64,000 nt of DNA, taken from the NCBI GenBank assembly GCA_002749535.1, contig MZZL01000376.1, positions 434,001-498,000 on the forward strand, read 5' to 3'. This DNA comes from Apophysomyces variabilis. Its lineage: Eukaryota > Mucoromycota > Mucoromycetes > Mucorales > Mucoraceae. Position numbers and translations under genes: made by a program. Of this stretch, positions 22,111 to 34,153 are shown piece after piece. Position 1 is the stretch's first letter. Every line of letters starts with the position of its first letter. Under the pieces are notes generated by a model. The model had not been told where the DNA came from. It did no database searches and worked only from the letters and a program-made list of their open reading frames with translations.

Positions 22111-23125
22111 CGGATTGAATGTGTTGGCTGTAAGCGTTTCTTTTAAGAAAAAAAAAACGATGTTAGGTCCAATGGTTGTTTCAGTCGCTAAACTCACCCA
22201 ACTTTCTCAATTTGGTTACGACCTAACCGAACCTATTTTTTCCCAGTGATGGATAACATTCCCCCTTCTTTTTTTTTTGGTTTTTCCTTTGGGCATAGTG
22301 TATCCGAAAATCTCGGACTATCCCAGTTTTTGGAGTTGTCATCCGTTTTGTATAGTAAATGCAGGTCATTTGGTCCTATTGAACTAACAAAAGATCAAAT
22401 GTCATAATAAAACCATGTATCACTCCCCTGTCGCATGCTTCTCCATGGATGCACACTGGATCGACTTTCCTAACTAGGTAATTCCATTTGCCTTTGCATG
22501 TTCCTTTGCCTTTTTGTTCTTCCCCGCTCGCGCGTAATAATTTTTTTCTTTTTCTTTTCGTCTTCAAAAATGGGGTTACATAAAATGGGTAATCTACGGA
22601 AAATCTACTTTTTCTTTCTTCTATTTTTTTTTATTTTATCAAACCATAAAAATTTAACTCTCTTTTCTTTGGGGGGAAGAGAGAGAAAAGAGAGATAGAG
22701 AAAGGAGAAAGGTTAGGTTTAGATTGTAAGATGAGTTAATATTTTGGTTGAATAGAAATAAGTTACTATAGAAATGTGGTGTGAGAAAAATAGATAACCA
22801 GGGAAATAAGCTTCATGTCACCTACAAGGTTTCTTCTTGCTTGGATACGAATTTTGGGAATCCGAACTGATGGGATAAGGATGAAAGCGTGGAATGAAAT
22901 CAGGGTCGATCCAAGGGCCATCATTGGTTAGAATAGGATATAGGGAAAATAAAGCCATCGTCAAAAAGTAATTCAGTCTTGGGGTACCCAAACCGATCGC
23001 CGGGATCCAGAAAAACGGGTCAGTGCCCCCTGCATAATCACAATTAACTATAATTGGTATCCATCCATCCAATCACTAGTCCCCATGGTTTTCACACGCC
23101 AAGTCCCCCCTCCCTCTCTTTCGAT

Positions 23126-23150
23126 TTCTCTCTCTCTCTCTCTCTCTCTC
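23126..23150 (+). repeat. (TC)n dinucleotide microsatellite
   Basis: About 12 TC units within a longer pyrimidine tract. Confidence 0.95.
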
Positions 23151-23176
23151 CCTCAGTCTCTGTGTCTCTCTGCGGG

Positions 23177-23242
23177 TATATATATATATATGGGTTTTTA
23201 TGTAAAATGATAGAAGTATACGTATATATATATATATATATA
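23177..23242 (+). repeat. Two (TA)n microsatellites separated by about 30 bp
   Basis: TA runs at about 23177-23191 and 23224-23242, immediately after the TC array; a compact compound microsatellite. Confidence 0.9.
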
Positions 23243-24448
23243 GGCTTGGCGAAAATACTCCTTATTCCTTTTTTCTTTTCTATTCCTTCTCCCCCATCAT
23301 TCTCCCTTGTGCCACCTTTTCGTTTTCAAAAATCGTCACCATGGAAGGGGACTTGTCATGCCAACCGGAGGAAATGGACGGAACTAAAAAAGGAAGTCAA
23401 CAGAATACGTAATCCTTTAGAAAACTTATCGTTGTCCTACATTGACTCCGAGTTTCTGGATTCGTAATACAAAGTCAGAACCCTTCCCCCTGCGCGCAGT
23501 TGGGCTCATTGTTGGAAATTAAGAATGCCCATCGCTTTTCGACCATTTGATGATGGTATTACGGACGCTTAGGATCTCAATTCGTGTGACGGTTCCAAGA
23601 AGCCTCTCTCTCTTTAGGAGGCTTCATCGAATATTTCCATTGTTTCCATATCCGATTGGAACTGTATCCTTCTTGTTTTAAAATAACACACTCTATTCTT
23701 CTTCTTCTTCTTCTCTCTCTTTTTCTCCCTCTTCCCCCCTTCCCATTCTTTCCCGTTATGAAAATTCTTAATTCTTTCGCGCGACATTCGTCCTTAGCAA
23801 ACAGGAGGACACTGTATCTATGTGTGTGGCAACAACATAGTCACCTTCCTTTTTTGTATGCCGTGAGAGAGAGATACAGACAGGCGCGGCTGAGCATGTC
23901 AGCTTTTACCATATTTTTCCCTTTTGTGTGCTATTCGTGATGCTAGCATGATGGCGTACCTATTTACAGGAGAACGGGATGTATGTAATGTGATATTGTT
24001 TACTTGGGCGCTTTTCTTTTTCAGTTCGCTTTGTTACTGATCCCTTGATCCGATAATCACTTAAAAACACGACGGTTGCACAATAACAACAACCCGACAT
24101 CAATGTTTTTTCGCAAAATAACAAACATCTCGCCCCACAGCATTTGAATGAAAGAAAAAAAAAGCTAAAAACATATCCATAGCTAGAGTTGCAACTCAGA
24201 CCATTGGCCTCATAGATCTACTCTATTGGATTTGCACGTGGAATTAACTAATCGATCACGTAATGCATATATGATAAAGAACAAAAGAAAGAAAAAAGAG
24301 TAACAGATACAAAAATGGAGGGACAAAGATAGATAGATATTATACAACAGTTATAAAGGAATAAACTAACAAAATAGATCATACGGGTAAATTCGGGAAA
24401 GGGAGAAACACAAAGAAGAAAAAAGGGCATTGCCAATGGGGCAATCGT

Positions 24449-25702
24449 TTAACATGTGGATTTCGTCTTACAGTCTTCGCCTTCCGTTTCAAAATCCTCC
24501 TCTACACCACTATCACAATCCCCTTCAACGTTCACCGTATTTGCCGCCGTTGCTGCAGCTTTGTACGTCCGGACCATACATTCCATGGCTTCCCACCACG
24601 TGTATCCCTTGGCGGTCTCTCGTGCACAATGACTCATACGTAGCCGTTCTTCTGCACTATTGACCAACATATTCAGATGAGCCGCGTAACGTTCGATTTG
24701 CTGGCCACGCGACAGTCCTGCAATATCCAAAAGAAGCCCTGTTTGCTGATCAATCACCAAATCACAGACACCCTCGGCTTGAATGCCAGCCACCGGCAAA
24801 CCAGACGCCATGGCCTCCAACACAACCTGACCGAACGTTTCCGTGACGGATGGGAATGCAAAAATATCTGCCGAAGCATAAGCACTTGCCAACTGGATCC
24901 CCCGCAGATATCCCGTAAATGTCACGGGCAGGTTAATCCTGGCACATTCTGATTGAATCTCGTCAAAGGCAGGTCCATGACCCACAATCACCAAATGGCA
25001 CGCGTTCTCATAATCCATTTGTCTATAGGCATCCAATACCAATTCGATATTCTTTTCAAACGAGATACGGCCCACATACAGAATGATCTTCTTCTTAGCC
25101 GCCTCTGCTTCACTCCCAAGCCACCGTGCTCGCAGCGCATGCGAGCGTTTGGCAGGTGAGAACATCCCAGCATCGATGCCCCTGGGCCAAAGAGAGAGAT
25201 TATCAAACCCTTTATGTCGAAGCATTTGAGACGTCGAACGGGATGGGCATACAGTGCGATGACAGAAAGAATGACAGAACCGGTTCCATTGCCACATTAA
25301 CGGTGAAAAGAAACCCCAGCCAAAATGGGTACAGTAAGTAGCGAGGTTGGTATGGTAAGATGATACAAGAGGCACCTTTGGTAAATAGAATTTACAGATG
25401 GCCAAGGCGGCTGCGCCGAGCCAGACGGGTTCAACGAGATGTATCACTTGTGGATCAAACTCCAAGAGTTTACGGGTGAAGCGAGGTCGCCATAGATTGA
25501 GCTTTAATTCTGGATATGGCAAAAAGGGGATCCCCACCGTCCCCACCAATTCTGCACCAGCAAAGGCCGTCATGCCGCTTTCAGGACCAAGAAGCAGGAC
25601 TTCATGACCGGTTTCTTGCAAATGCTCCAATAGTTTCTTCAGCGTATTTGTCACGCCATCCACCTTGGGGAGGAAGTTTTCTGTCACAATAGCAATCCTC
25701 AT
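24449..25702 (-). CDS. GT4-family glycosyltransferase (alpha-mannosyltransferase/SQD2-like), intronless
   Basis: A GT-B fold retaining glycosyltransferase, 417 aa in a single exon. The N-domain starts MRIAIVTENFLPKVDGVTNT, the classic G-rich acceptor-side loop of GT4 enzymes related to bacterial GDP-mannose-dependent alpha-mannosyltransferases and plant/cyanobacterial SQD2. Further motifs are VIHLVEPVWLGAAAL, PLVSSYHTNLATYC, PRGIDAGMFSPAKRS, the donor-binding LYVGRISFEKNIELVLDAY, LVIVGHGPAFDEIQ, and the EX7E signature FAFPSVTETFGQVVLEAMAS. The C-terminus is acidic (DCDSGVEEDFETEGEDC). No signal peptide or membrane helix is seen. Sugar and acceptor are unknown. It is the only long gene here without introns, while its neighbours have four to ten exons, which makes horizontal acquisition or retroposition worth considering. 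Confidence 0.88.
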   Translation of the reverse strand: MRIAIVTENFLPKVDGVTNTLKKLLEHLQETGHEVLLLGPESGMTAFAGAELVGTVGIPFLPYPELKLNLWRPRFTRKLLEFDPQVIHLVEPVWLGAAALAICKFYLPKVPLVSSYHTNLATYCTHFGWGFFSPLMWQWNRFCHSFCHRTVCPSRSTSQMLRHKGFDNLSLWPRGIDAGMFSPAKRSHALRARWLGSEAEAAKKKIILYVGRISFEKNIELVLDAYRQMDYENACHLVIVGHGPAFDEIQSECARINLPVTFTGYLRGIQLASAYASADIFAFPSVTETFGQVVLEAMASGLPVAGIQAEGVCDLVIDQQTGLLLDIAGLSRGQQIERYAAHLNMLVNSAEERLRMSHCARETAKGYTWWEAMECMVRTYKAAATAANTVNVEGDCDSGVEEDFETEGEDCKTKSTC

Positions 25703-28186
25703 CTTTTTCTTTCTTATCCCTTGTTATTTTCTGTTCTCCACCCGTCAACAAACAAGCCAAGGAAGAAAACGCAATCAAGTAGTTTGTACGTACCTAATCT
25801 AAACAGACGCCCTTGTTGTATGTCTTGAGTTTGGAGGAGATACTTTATGGAAGCACCAGAAGTCTGCAGGCTTACAAGTAAAGATCCTTATTGATAAGAA
25901 AATAAGAGAAGAAGGGAAGAAAAAAAAAGAAGAATGAAGGAAAATTGAAAAGCAAAGTGATAAAATCAGATCACAGTTCCTAAAAGGTTGGTCTCTTTTT
26001 TTTTTGCATCTTTCTCTTTGACGTAGACATAAGTAGAACCAAAACAGACACGCGCCCTTATTCTCTTGCTGTCACTTTCCATCTTTATCACACGTGTGCA
26101 GTGGTGTGTATGTCATTAACGGTAGAAAGCTTTTCGAGTTAAAGTTCTGTGACGAGGGCACATTCAAGGAAGACACCCAAAGATTGGACAAGACGACCTG
26201 CAAACTATCCTGGCTGGGTTAGAAATACGGAACGAGTGATAGCCAATAAAAACCGTCGATCGAACCACTCTGAGATGCGCACAGGCCCCTCCTCTTTGAG
26301 TCCAAATATGTCTAAAAAGGATCGAATTAGCTTCTCTCTTAATGAATACATATCAGCAAAGCAAAAAAGCAAATGAAATACCTGTAAGCACATTAGAATT
26401 TGCTTTAAAAAGATAGTAAAGAACGGGATGCTGATTGCCTTGGGTATATATGTATGGCCTTGAAGGGGAAAACTTTGCCTTGGGAATCATGACGGTAAAC
26501 TGGGTCATGTGAGACATCTTTCCAAATCAGGGAGGAAAAACGATTTCAAACATTCAAAATGGGGCATCCTTTTTGCTTGTTAATTTACCGGCATGCTTGT
26601 CAAAAACATCCTCCGAGCCGGGAAGTTGGAAACAGCTAACAAACAGAGCATCCATTATAGAAAAAGCCAAGTGAAGAGGCGGTTTTTTCGATACGAATAG
26701 AGTAACATCGTGGGTTTCCTCAAAACGAACTTGTCTTTTGACTGTACAGATTTTTACGGCAGTTGACGTTGTGTTCTTCAGTTATAATGAAGGTCAAGAT
26801 GGCACCTGAATGCTAACAAATGATTCTCTCGTGTTGATAGGCAAGGAAAATGCAAAGCTGAAAAAAAGATAAGCTTTTTTTTATAGTTGCAAAGGACAAG
26901 CACAAACGAAAAGAAAACAACGAATGACTTTATTCATCTTACCCTTCCATCCAAGATGACGCATGAGAGAAAGAAAGCAAAGCTTAGTCATCAAAGGCAA
27001 AATATAAACAAAACACAGCGTACATCCCGTCTGAGTTGAATGGAACATATCATTCTTAGGTTTACAGAAGTAAGGGAAAGGGAAGGTGCGATATCTCTGC
27101 GTATCATCTCGGTATCTGATATAGTTCACAGAAAAGAAAAAAAAGAATATGCTTTCTAGTTTTCTTGGAAAACCAAATGACGTAGGATTTTGCCAAGCAT
27201 TCACACAGACACCTCACACACACCTCAAACACACTCTCTCTCTTTTTCTGCTGTTCGTTTTTCTATCGTTTCTTTTTTGGGCTGTGTCTTTAGCAAGGTT
27301 GCGAAACCGGACCTTTGTTTAACCTAAAGACGGATGTCAATCGAGTTTATCGGGAAAATTGTAGAGGAATATGAATTCGCTCTACAAGAGTTATTCCAGT
27401 CAATGTAAACATCACTTGAAACAGGGTGCCACGAATATATTCCTTTAGTTAACCATGACAGGTACTACTTATGACGACCTGGACCTGTCCATTAGTTTCA
27501 AACCGGATATTGCGCAGAAAATCCGATAAATGGTCTGAAGTGGTACCGTGTGTGGCGCAAGAATAAGGGCTTGAGAAAAAAAAACGAAAAGAACGATTTT
27601 CAATGATAGGTACCACCTGTTTGACATTTGCTGAGCAAAACTTGCAGTTGATTGTGTGTGTGGACATTGAAACAGTTATCATCCGAATGCACGATGCATA
27701 ACAGGCCGACTGATTTTCTTTTGACGGGTTCCAAAAGTAGGGCGTTTGTCATCCTGAAGGTAATGATATACGCAGTGTTATATGCTCCGCCGTCCTTTTG
27801 ATTAATTATACAAGTGATTATTTCAATCTCCACGATGCTGAGCAACTTCAGTGAAAAGAAAAAGGACATTCAACAAGCAAATACATATTAAGTGTTTAAA
27901 AGAAGAGTGCGTCCATGGTTATTTATTTTTTTCTTTCCTTTCCTGTCTGTTCTTGTTTGTCGTTGCATGGTGATTAATGGCTTAACAGAAAAGCGAAAGA
28001 GAAAAAAAGGTGTTGTCTCGATTTGGAAAGTGGGATGGACTCCGCCGTTGGGATTCTTGGCGTCGTCCATTGTTTCTATGCTTTTTGGTCCACCGTTCCC
28101 TGGTTTGCTATTTTTGGAATTCTGTGGATGATCCTTTTAAATATCCTCCACTTCTCCTTCTCTTCTTCCTCACTCCCGGTTCTTTT
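25703..28186. other. 2.5 kb intergenic, no supported gene
   Basis: Upstream of both the GT4 gene (-) and the ADAM gene (+). A perfect CACACGTGTG E-box-like palindrome lies near 26090. Short ORFs (26149-26376 +, 26881-27204 -, 27449-27869 -, 27892-28131 +) show no motif. Both promoters are expected here. Confidence 0.5.
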
Positions 28187-31100
28187 ATGATCATATTAAG
28201 TCAGTTATACTTTTCGCTATTATGCGCTGTTGTCCTACTACCTTTGGTACACGGTAAAGGATCATCTATTAAAGAAACGAAGAAAAACGTAACACAGAAA
28301 CCTGAAGAAAAATAAGCCTCACCTTTCCATCTCTCTCTCTCTTTTTTTCTTTCCCATTTAACTTGGTTACGTTTTTAGCTCATAGCATTAATAATCGACG
28401 TTTACTGCGAGTCGAACCTCTGACGTCCGTGAAATTCGATATAGCACCTAGAAACGACCATTTTTACAAAAAACGAAACCTAACACCTAACCCGACTTAT
28501 GAGCCGAGTTTCCGAGCCATAGAGCACGATGACGTTCTTCGTATTGCCCTACAGGCCTATAACCAAACCTTCCATTTGCATCTCACACCCAATGTCGACT
28601 TGTTTCATCCCGAAGCCGTAACATTCAGGGACGGCCGATCGGAACCCTTACGTCCAGAAGAATTCAGAGTGTTCCGAGGTCATGTTGTGGACGATCGTTT
28701 TACAGACGAACGTTGGCTAGGCGATCAAGCAGGCGTCGCACGGGATGAATTCGACCTCAAAGACCAAATAGGTGTAATTGGCTGGGCCCGCATTGTCATC
28801 CGTCACGACTTGAAGTAGATATTACCTATACAAAGAAAAGGGAACCTCTTTGCTGACTTACTTTTCTTACGATTGATTACAAAGGCATTTGGATACGCTT
28901 GTGTTTGAAGGTGCTTTCCAGACACAAGGTGACCTGTATCATATCAAGACTCTTTCCAATTACAAGCTCTCCAAACGTGCGGACGATGCTGGATTAACAA
29001 ACGAGGAGAAGACACACATGATTGTATACCGAGATTCCGACACCTCACGAGTGAAAGCACCCTTTGAAAAGCGGTTGGATCATCACGAGGATAAGGGAGA
29101 GTCTCAATGTGGATATGATCGATTGTTTCCCAACAAGGTATCCAGCCCAGTTTACGACATGGGTCATCCCGCCACCAGGGAAATGGGTATCTATGCTTCC
29201 CGAGACACATTTGACACGAACATTTTCGGAGGCAAGACGTTGGCCAAAAGGCAAAATGCAGGATGTCCCACCACCAAAAAGAGTAAGTCATTTAGCCCAT
29301 TGGCAGATAACAATCGAACTGACCCTCAAAAAATAATAATAACCTTCTTCTTATGTTTGGCTTTTCTTTTCTTTTTTTAAATAGTCGCCTACATGGGAGC
29401 AGGTAAAATAGACTATAAATTGAACATCAACGTGTCAGATGCACTAAATTTATTCCTATGAATTAGCGGCCGATTGTACTTATACACGCTACTACCAATC
29501 ACCCGACAAAGCCCGCATACAGATTATTTCAGATTGGAACATGGCATCTGCCGTGTATGAGCGCAGTTTCAATGTTGCTTTGGGTTTAATTAACATCACC
29601 ATCATGGACGAAGCATGCCCCTCCACAATATCGGATGATATTGCCTGGAATCGACCCTGTTCTGACAGCTATCCTATTGGTGACCGACTGAGCGATTTCA
29701 GTCGCTGGCGAGCCACCATGAGTGGAGATGGTGCCAGCTTGTGGCATCTCATGACAAGTTGCGCGTAAGTTTTGAAAAAGAAAAACAAAGAAAAAACAAA
29801 CCATGATCCCTGCTTTACTAAAACCAAAATGGCCCATCAAAAGAACCGGTGTGGAAGTCGGCATTGCATGGCTCAAACAACTATGTGTTACTGAGGCAAC
29901 CGCACAGACCCAAAGCGGGGTTACACAATATGTCTCTGGAACGGGGGTCTCCTCTATCAGTAAGTAGTCATGTTTCAAGCTTAGCAAAAACCCCTGAGGG
30001 GTCTGTTTTGTCTTGCTTTTTAAACCGTTTATATCTAAACATACGACCCGCCAACCTGATTTTTATAGTTCGTGATGAATGGAAGGTCGTTGCTCACGAA
30101 ATCGGACATGGATTTGGTGCCATTCATGACTGTACTTCATCCAACTGTCCTTGCTCTGGGTCTTCTTGTCAATGTTGTCCGCTAAGTTCCACTCAGTGTG
30201 ATGCCGGTGGCACTTATATTATGAATCCTACAAGCAATGTCTCTTCTCAAGATTTCAGTCCATGCTCTATTTCTACTGTGTGTAGCCTGTACCCCTCGCT
30301 TGGCACCTGTTTGGAAGGTAAGGAGATAAAGAAATATAAAAGAAAACAAAAGAAATGTTCGGCTCGCTTAATGTCCTTTTTCTCAATAATTAGACCCTGG
30401 ATCAAGAACCGTAAAGACGCTGCAAATGTGTGGCAACGGCATCAAGGAAGAAGGTGAAGACTGTGACACGGCTGGCAAGGATACCTCTTGCTGTGATCCT
30501 ACAACTTGTAAATTCAAGGCAGGCGCTGTATGCGAGTAAGTTATCAGTCTTTCTTCGCTTTAACTGTCTGCTGAGCGGCCGATTTCTCTAATTCACTACT
30601 TTCCCTTTTCCCTTAGGGACTCCAACGACCTTTGCTGTAGCCAATGCCAGATTCGTCCCAAGGGTACTGTTTGTCGAGTAGCTGCAACCTCTTGCGATAC
30701 CGAAGAAGTTTGTCCGGGTGATTCAGCGACCTGTCCACCAGATCAGCACCTTAACGATGGCGATACTTGCGGTCAAGGACTTCAGTGTGCGTCGGGCCAA
30801 TGTACTTCGCGTGATGAACAGTGTAAAGCACGAGGATCGGTGATGAACGTAACAAGGGCATGCTCTGCAAGATCCGACAGCTGTCAGTTAATGTGCAATA
30901 ACCCTAGCGGCATGGGCTGTATCGTGTTTAATGGAAGATTTTTGGATGGTACTCCATGCGGTGTTGGCGGAAAATGCAGGAACGGATCCTGCGACATGGG
31001 CGATATCGGTAAAGTTCAATTGACAGTTAAAGCCCTTACTCATCTTTCTAACCCCGATCTTTTTTTGTTTTTGTTCCAATAGGAAACCAAGCCAGGAATT

Positions 31101-31585
31101 GGATCGAAAACCATAAAGAAATTGTTATACCAGTGGCTGTTGTCGTTGGGCTGCTTCTATTACTTTGTCTCGGCCGTTGTTTGCTGTGCGGTTGCTTTGG
31201 TTACAGTGGTTATCGCAACCGAAAACAACCCGTGGTCTCTAACTCGATGGCTTATCCCGTTAGCCAACCGGCATCAGCTTACCAACCGTTGCCTTCACCA
31301 TCGCCTATCGTTTCCGGAACAGGCGCACCAGGACCTGCCCCCGCTCCGCCTATTCATCGACCCAATGACTGGGTTGATCCAGCCGCTTACAATGGCGCTC
31401 CTGCCCCTCCTTATCAACATCCACCTGTGTATCCCACCACACCCATCCACCCTCCATCCAGTCCTCAACAAAACGTACGCCTGAATGCCAATCATCCTGG
31501 TTCACCTGTATTATCACCTCCAGCCGCATGGACAACAGCACCAACAATGCCAGTACCGCAGCCGCCGCCTTCAGCTGCTTATTGA
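28187..31585 (+). CDS. ADAM-type metalloprotease (M12B/adamalysin, disintegrin, transmembrane)
   Basis: Ten exons: 28187-28253, 28379-28814, 28885-29282, 29385-29402, 29467-29764, 29844-29959, 30069-30317, 30394-30535, 30617-31008 and 31083-31585 (872 aa). Order: signal peptide (MIILSQLYFSLLCAVVLLP); prodomain (LRIALQAYNQTFHLHLTPN); a dibasic site (TLAKRQNAGCP) fitting proprotein cleavage; reprolysin domain with ADCTYTRYYQSPDKARIQI and the zinc motif HEIGHGFGAIHD (three His, catalytic Glu), Met-turn IMNPTSN; disintegrin domain (CGNGIKEEGEDCDTAG); cysteine-rich region; one membrane helix (VVVGLLLLLCLGRCLLC); and a Pro-rich cytosolic tail. All catalytic residues are present, so an active sheddase-like enzyme at the cell surface is likely. 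Fungal ADAMs are known (for example S. pombe Mde10). Exon 4 is a microexon of 18 nt. Confidence 0.95.
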
Positions 31586-32417
31586 AAAGGGAATTTTTTG
31601 TACAGATTTCAATTTCTATCCATCCGTTCTCCTTCTTCCCACCCTCTCTCTCTCTATCTTTCTTTTTTCTTTTTATTATATTCCACCTGTCGACCGCTTC
31701 TTCTTTTTTGCTTTTTTTCAATTGTTTCCTAGTGTAAGAGTAGATGTTCTATTTTTCTTTCTCTTTTCGCATGTACATTATACCACATCATCATGCAGTT
31801 CCTATTCCACGAGTCATAAGAGATGGCAAATACAATAGTTTATTTTTGTTTGATCAGATATAACATCCAAAACGTGATCCTGATATAAAAGGAAATGGCT
31901 TCGGATAGATACAAACTAGAGTATCTCGGATGACGCGACGCGTGAGTTTCGGCACTGCAGGATTCAGAAAGGAGGAGTAAAGCCCTACTGCCGTGGATGG
32001 GACTGTGGCCTATGCCGCATAAGGAAAAGGAAAAGACGGCAAGTGCATGTGAGGAATCCTTTCTCAGCAGCGAGCCTTCCGTGGTGCTAAATGAATTCAA
32101 CATAATATTCATAACATATCCATACTAATATGATTAAAGAAGGAAACAGATATACGCTATTCGGCAAGATCTCACAAAGGGATTCATTCTTTCGCTTAAA
32201 AGCGTGAAATCGCCCCTGGTTGAATCAGCCAGAGTGTAACATCATGTTAAAGTCCAGCGTGCATTTTCATCGTTTAGAACCTGCCAATTCGGCAGGCTAT
32301 TGTAGCATCCAAGTTTTTTTTAATATAAATTACAAAACAGTGCTACTTCGCATTAGAAGAAAAAAGTTATTATTCCCACAAAGCTGTCTTTTGTTTCTTT
32401 TGTTTTTTTTTCTGGCC
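31586..32417. other. Intergenic between convergent ADAM and PAH genes
   Basis: 3' UTR sequence with CT-rich stretches around 31640-31780. A minus-strand ATG ORF of 90 codons (32112-31840) has no recognisable motif and is probably chance. Confidence 0.5.
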
Positions 32418-34153
32418 TTAAGTCAGGGTTTCCAGGACCGTTGTAAGTGTTTTCAAGTCATCCCGGATGTTTCTTGCAAATCGAACCACTTTCTCCTATG
32501 AAAATGGAGAGCAAAGGGTTAAACAAACCATACAATTATTATGATTGTTTTTGTACCTTGGTATCCAGCACCTCGACTGACTGTGTTAGTGCATTATATC
32601 TCACCGAGAATGGTCGATTCATATTCGCTGCAAATTCGCGCACCTTTTCTTGCGCGTCTTTAAATGATTCTGCGACGAAATAGACCTAATCATAAACGAA
32701 GAACAGAATCAGAAAACCGACGTTTTTTCTCCCTTCCTTTTCTCCTCTTTTTCTGCTTACGGGTTGGAATTCTGTGATAGGATATTTTTGAATGGCCGTC
32801 TTTGCGGGTTCAAACGGTCGCAGTTCTGGTTTGTCTGATAAACAATATTCTAACTCGCCAAATGAACTCAGAAGACCTGCACCGAACGCTCGGATTTCAC
32901 CGTCCTGACGACAAAGACCGAATTCGACTGTGAACCAAAAGATAGTAGCTAGTTTTTCAATATCTTCGTCCGAAGCACCTAAGGAAGCCAGACCGATTTC
33001 TTGTGAGAAGTCTGCAAAGTCGGGATCTGCAAACTATAGAAGAGAAAAAGGTAAGTGGAAGGCCGACGTGTGACACCGAATGTGTGTTTTTTCCCCTGTG
33101 ACACCTACCAGTGGCACGTGGCCGAGCAGTTCATGACAGACATCGGGTTCTGGTGTGTAAAATGGTTTGGAAGAGTGGCGAATGTATTGTGTGGAATAGA
33201 AGACTCGGAAAGCAAATGCATTCAAGAAGTCACGACTGGAGAGTAAGCCCATGACGGGACGGACGGTGAAGCCAGTACAGTCCTTGAGGAAACGTGAGAT
33301 GTGTTCCAGCTGAGGGATCTGTTTGTCACTGTAGCCACAGTTCTGGACCAACAAGGGGAAGACATATTGATGTTCACGGCAGGCATGGGTAGGGTACATG
33401 GAAGTCAATTGACGGTAGACCTTACCCCAGGTTTCATTTTCTTCGGCTGTGTATTCGATTTCCGGGACAGCCATTCCAGTACGGAATGTTTTCGCAATGC
33501 GGGTGATCTCAGCACGACGAGCTCGGTAGACGGGATCCTTGGCTCCGGGGTGATCAGAACCTATCAAAAGAGGGTGAGAACTTAGGGCAAGGAGGCGTGG
33601 GAAAAAAGAAAAAGGGAATGGGCTGCTTACTGAGTTCCTCGCCCATTTCCAACACTTTCTCAGCAAATGTGTCCAAGTCTGTCAGCTTGCGTGGGAACCA
33701 TGGCACACTGTCTATTGTGAGAAAACGGAAAAACAGAATAAACATCCTTGTCATTTCCTCTCCCCCCAACCTCTCCTTCCAGAATCATTCTCCCCTCTTT
33801 ATTTACCTCCACTGTTGTCTGATCCAATCACACGGACATCTTTGGTGTGCTTGCGCAAACCTTCAATCACTCCCTCCACTTGTTTAGCTCCCGTAGCATC
33901 AAAATCAACAAAGAAATCATAGTCCCATTCCTTGGTACGGCTCGGACGCCTATCCTCAAAAAGGATTAACAAGGTGACACTGCAACCCAAAACAATAACT
34001 TTGTTATGGCAGCACTTACGACTCAATGCGTTTCAAAGAGATATCCATCGATTTGATAGCAGAAAGACAGCTCTCCAAACCACCCACCTTATCATCAATG
34101 GAGAAGCACAGTGTTGTCTTAAGTTTCTTTTCTTGAACAAGTTCGGGAAGCAT
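32418..34153 (-). CDS. PAH: Phenylalanine-4-hydroxylase with N-terminal ACT domain
   Basis: Pterin-dependent, iron-containing aromatic amino acid hydroxylase; converts phenylalanine to tyrosine with tetrahydrobiopterin and O2. Exons (minus) 34153-34020, 33949-33807, 33711-33631, 33560-33109, 33033-32761, 32685-32557 and 32495-32418, 429 aa. The N-terminal ACT-like domain reads [20 protein letters not shown]; the catalytic core has [49 protein letters not shown] and the iron site [20 protein letters not shown] plus the third ligand Glu in [15 protein letters not shown]. The C-terminus ([13 protein letters not shown]) looks like the tetramerisation helix. The match to the animal enzyme is close. 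PAH rather than tyrosine or tryptophan hydroxylase is favoured by overall pattern, not proven. All ligands are intact. Confidence 0.95.

Larger units (their letters stand above)
21753..24448. other. 2.7 kb microsatellite-rich intergenic region
   Basis: No convincing gene. The region is a mosaic of purine tracts (21890-22110), pyrimidine tracts (23100-23150, 23697-23740), AT dinucleotide runs and poly-T. The largest ORFs reflect these repeats. A short minus-strand ORF at 23072-22818 has mixed composition but no motif. It presumably includes the FYR gene promoter on the left and the GT4 gene 3' UTR on the right. Confidence 0.55.

Noticed and set aside
21727..22197. Minus-strand 156-codon Phe/Leu/Ser-rich ORF resembling a membrane protein
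   Set aside because: Product of the polypyrimidine complement of the purine tract; its first part overlaps the first FYR exon.
23600..23628. Inverted repeat AAGCCTC...GAGGCTT
   Set aside because: A short hairpin in a microsatellite-rich spacer; no associated gene or repeat copy, likely chance.
24430..25607. Plus-strand ORFs antisense to the GT4 gene
   Set aside because: Shadows of a clearly coding minus-strand gene.
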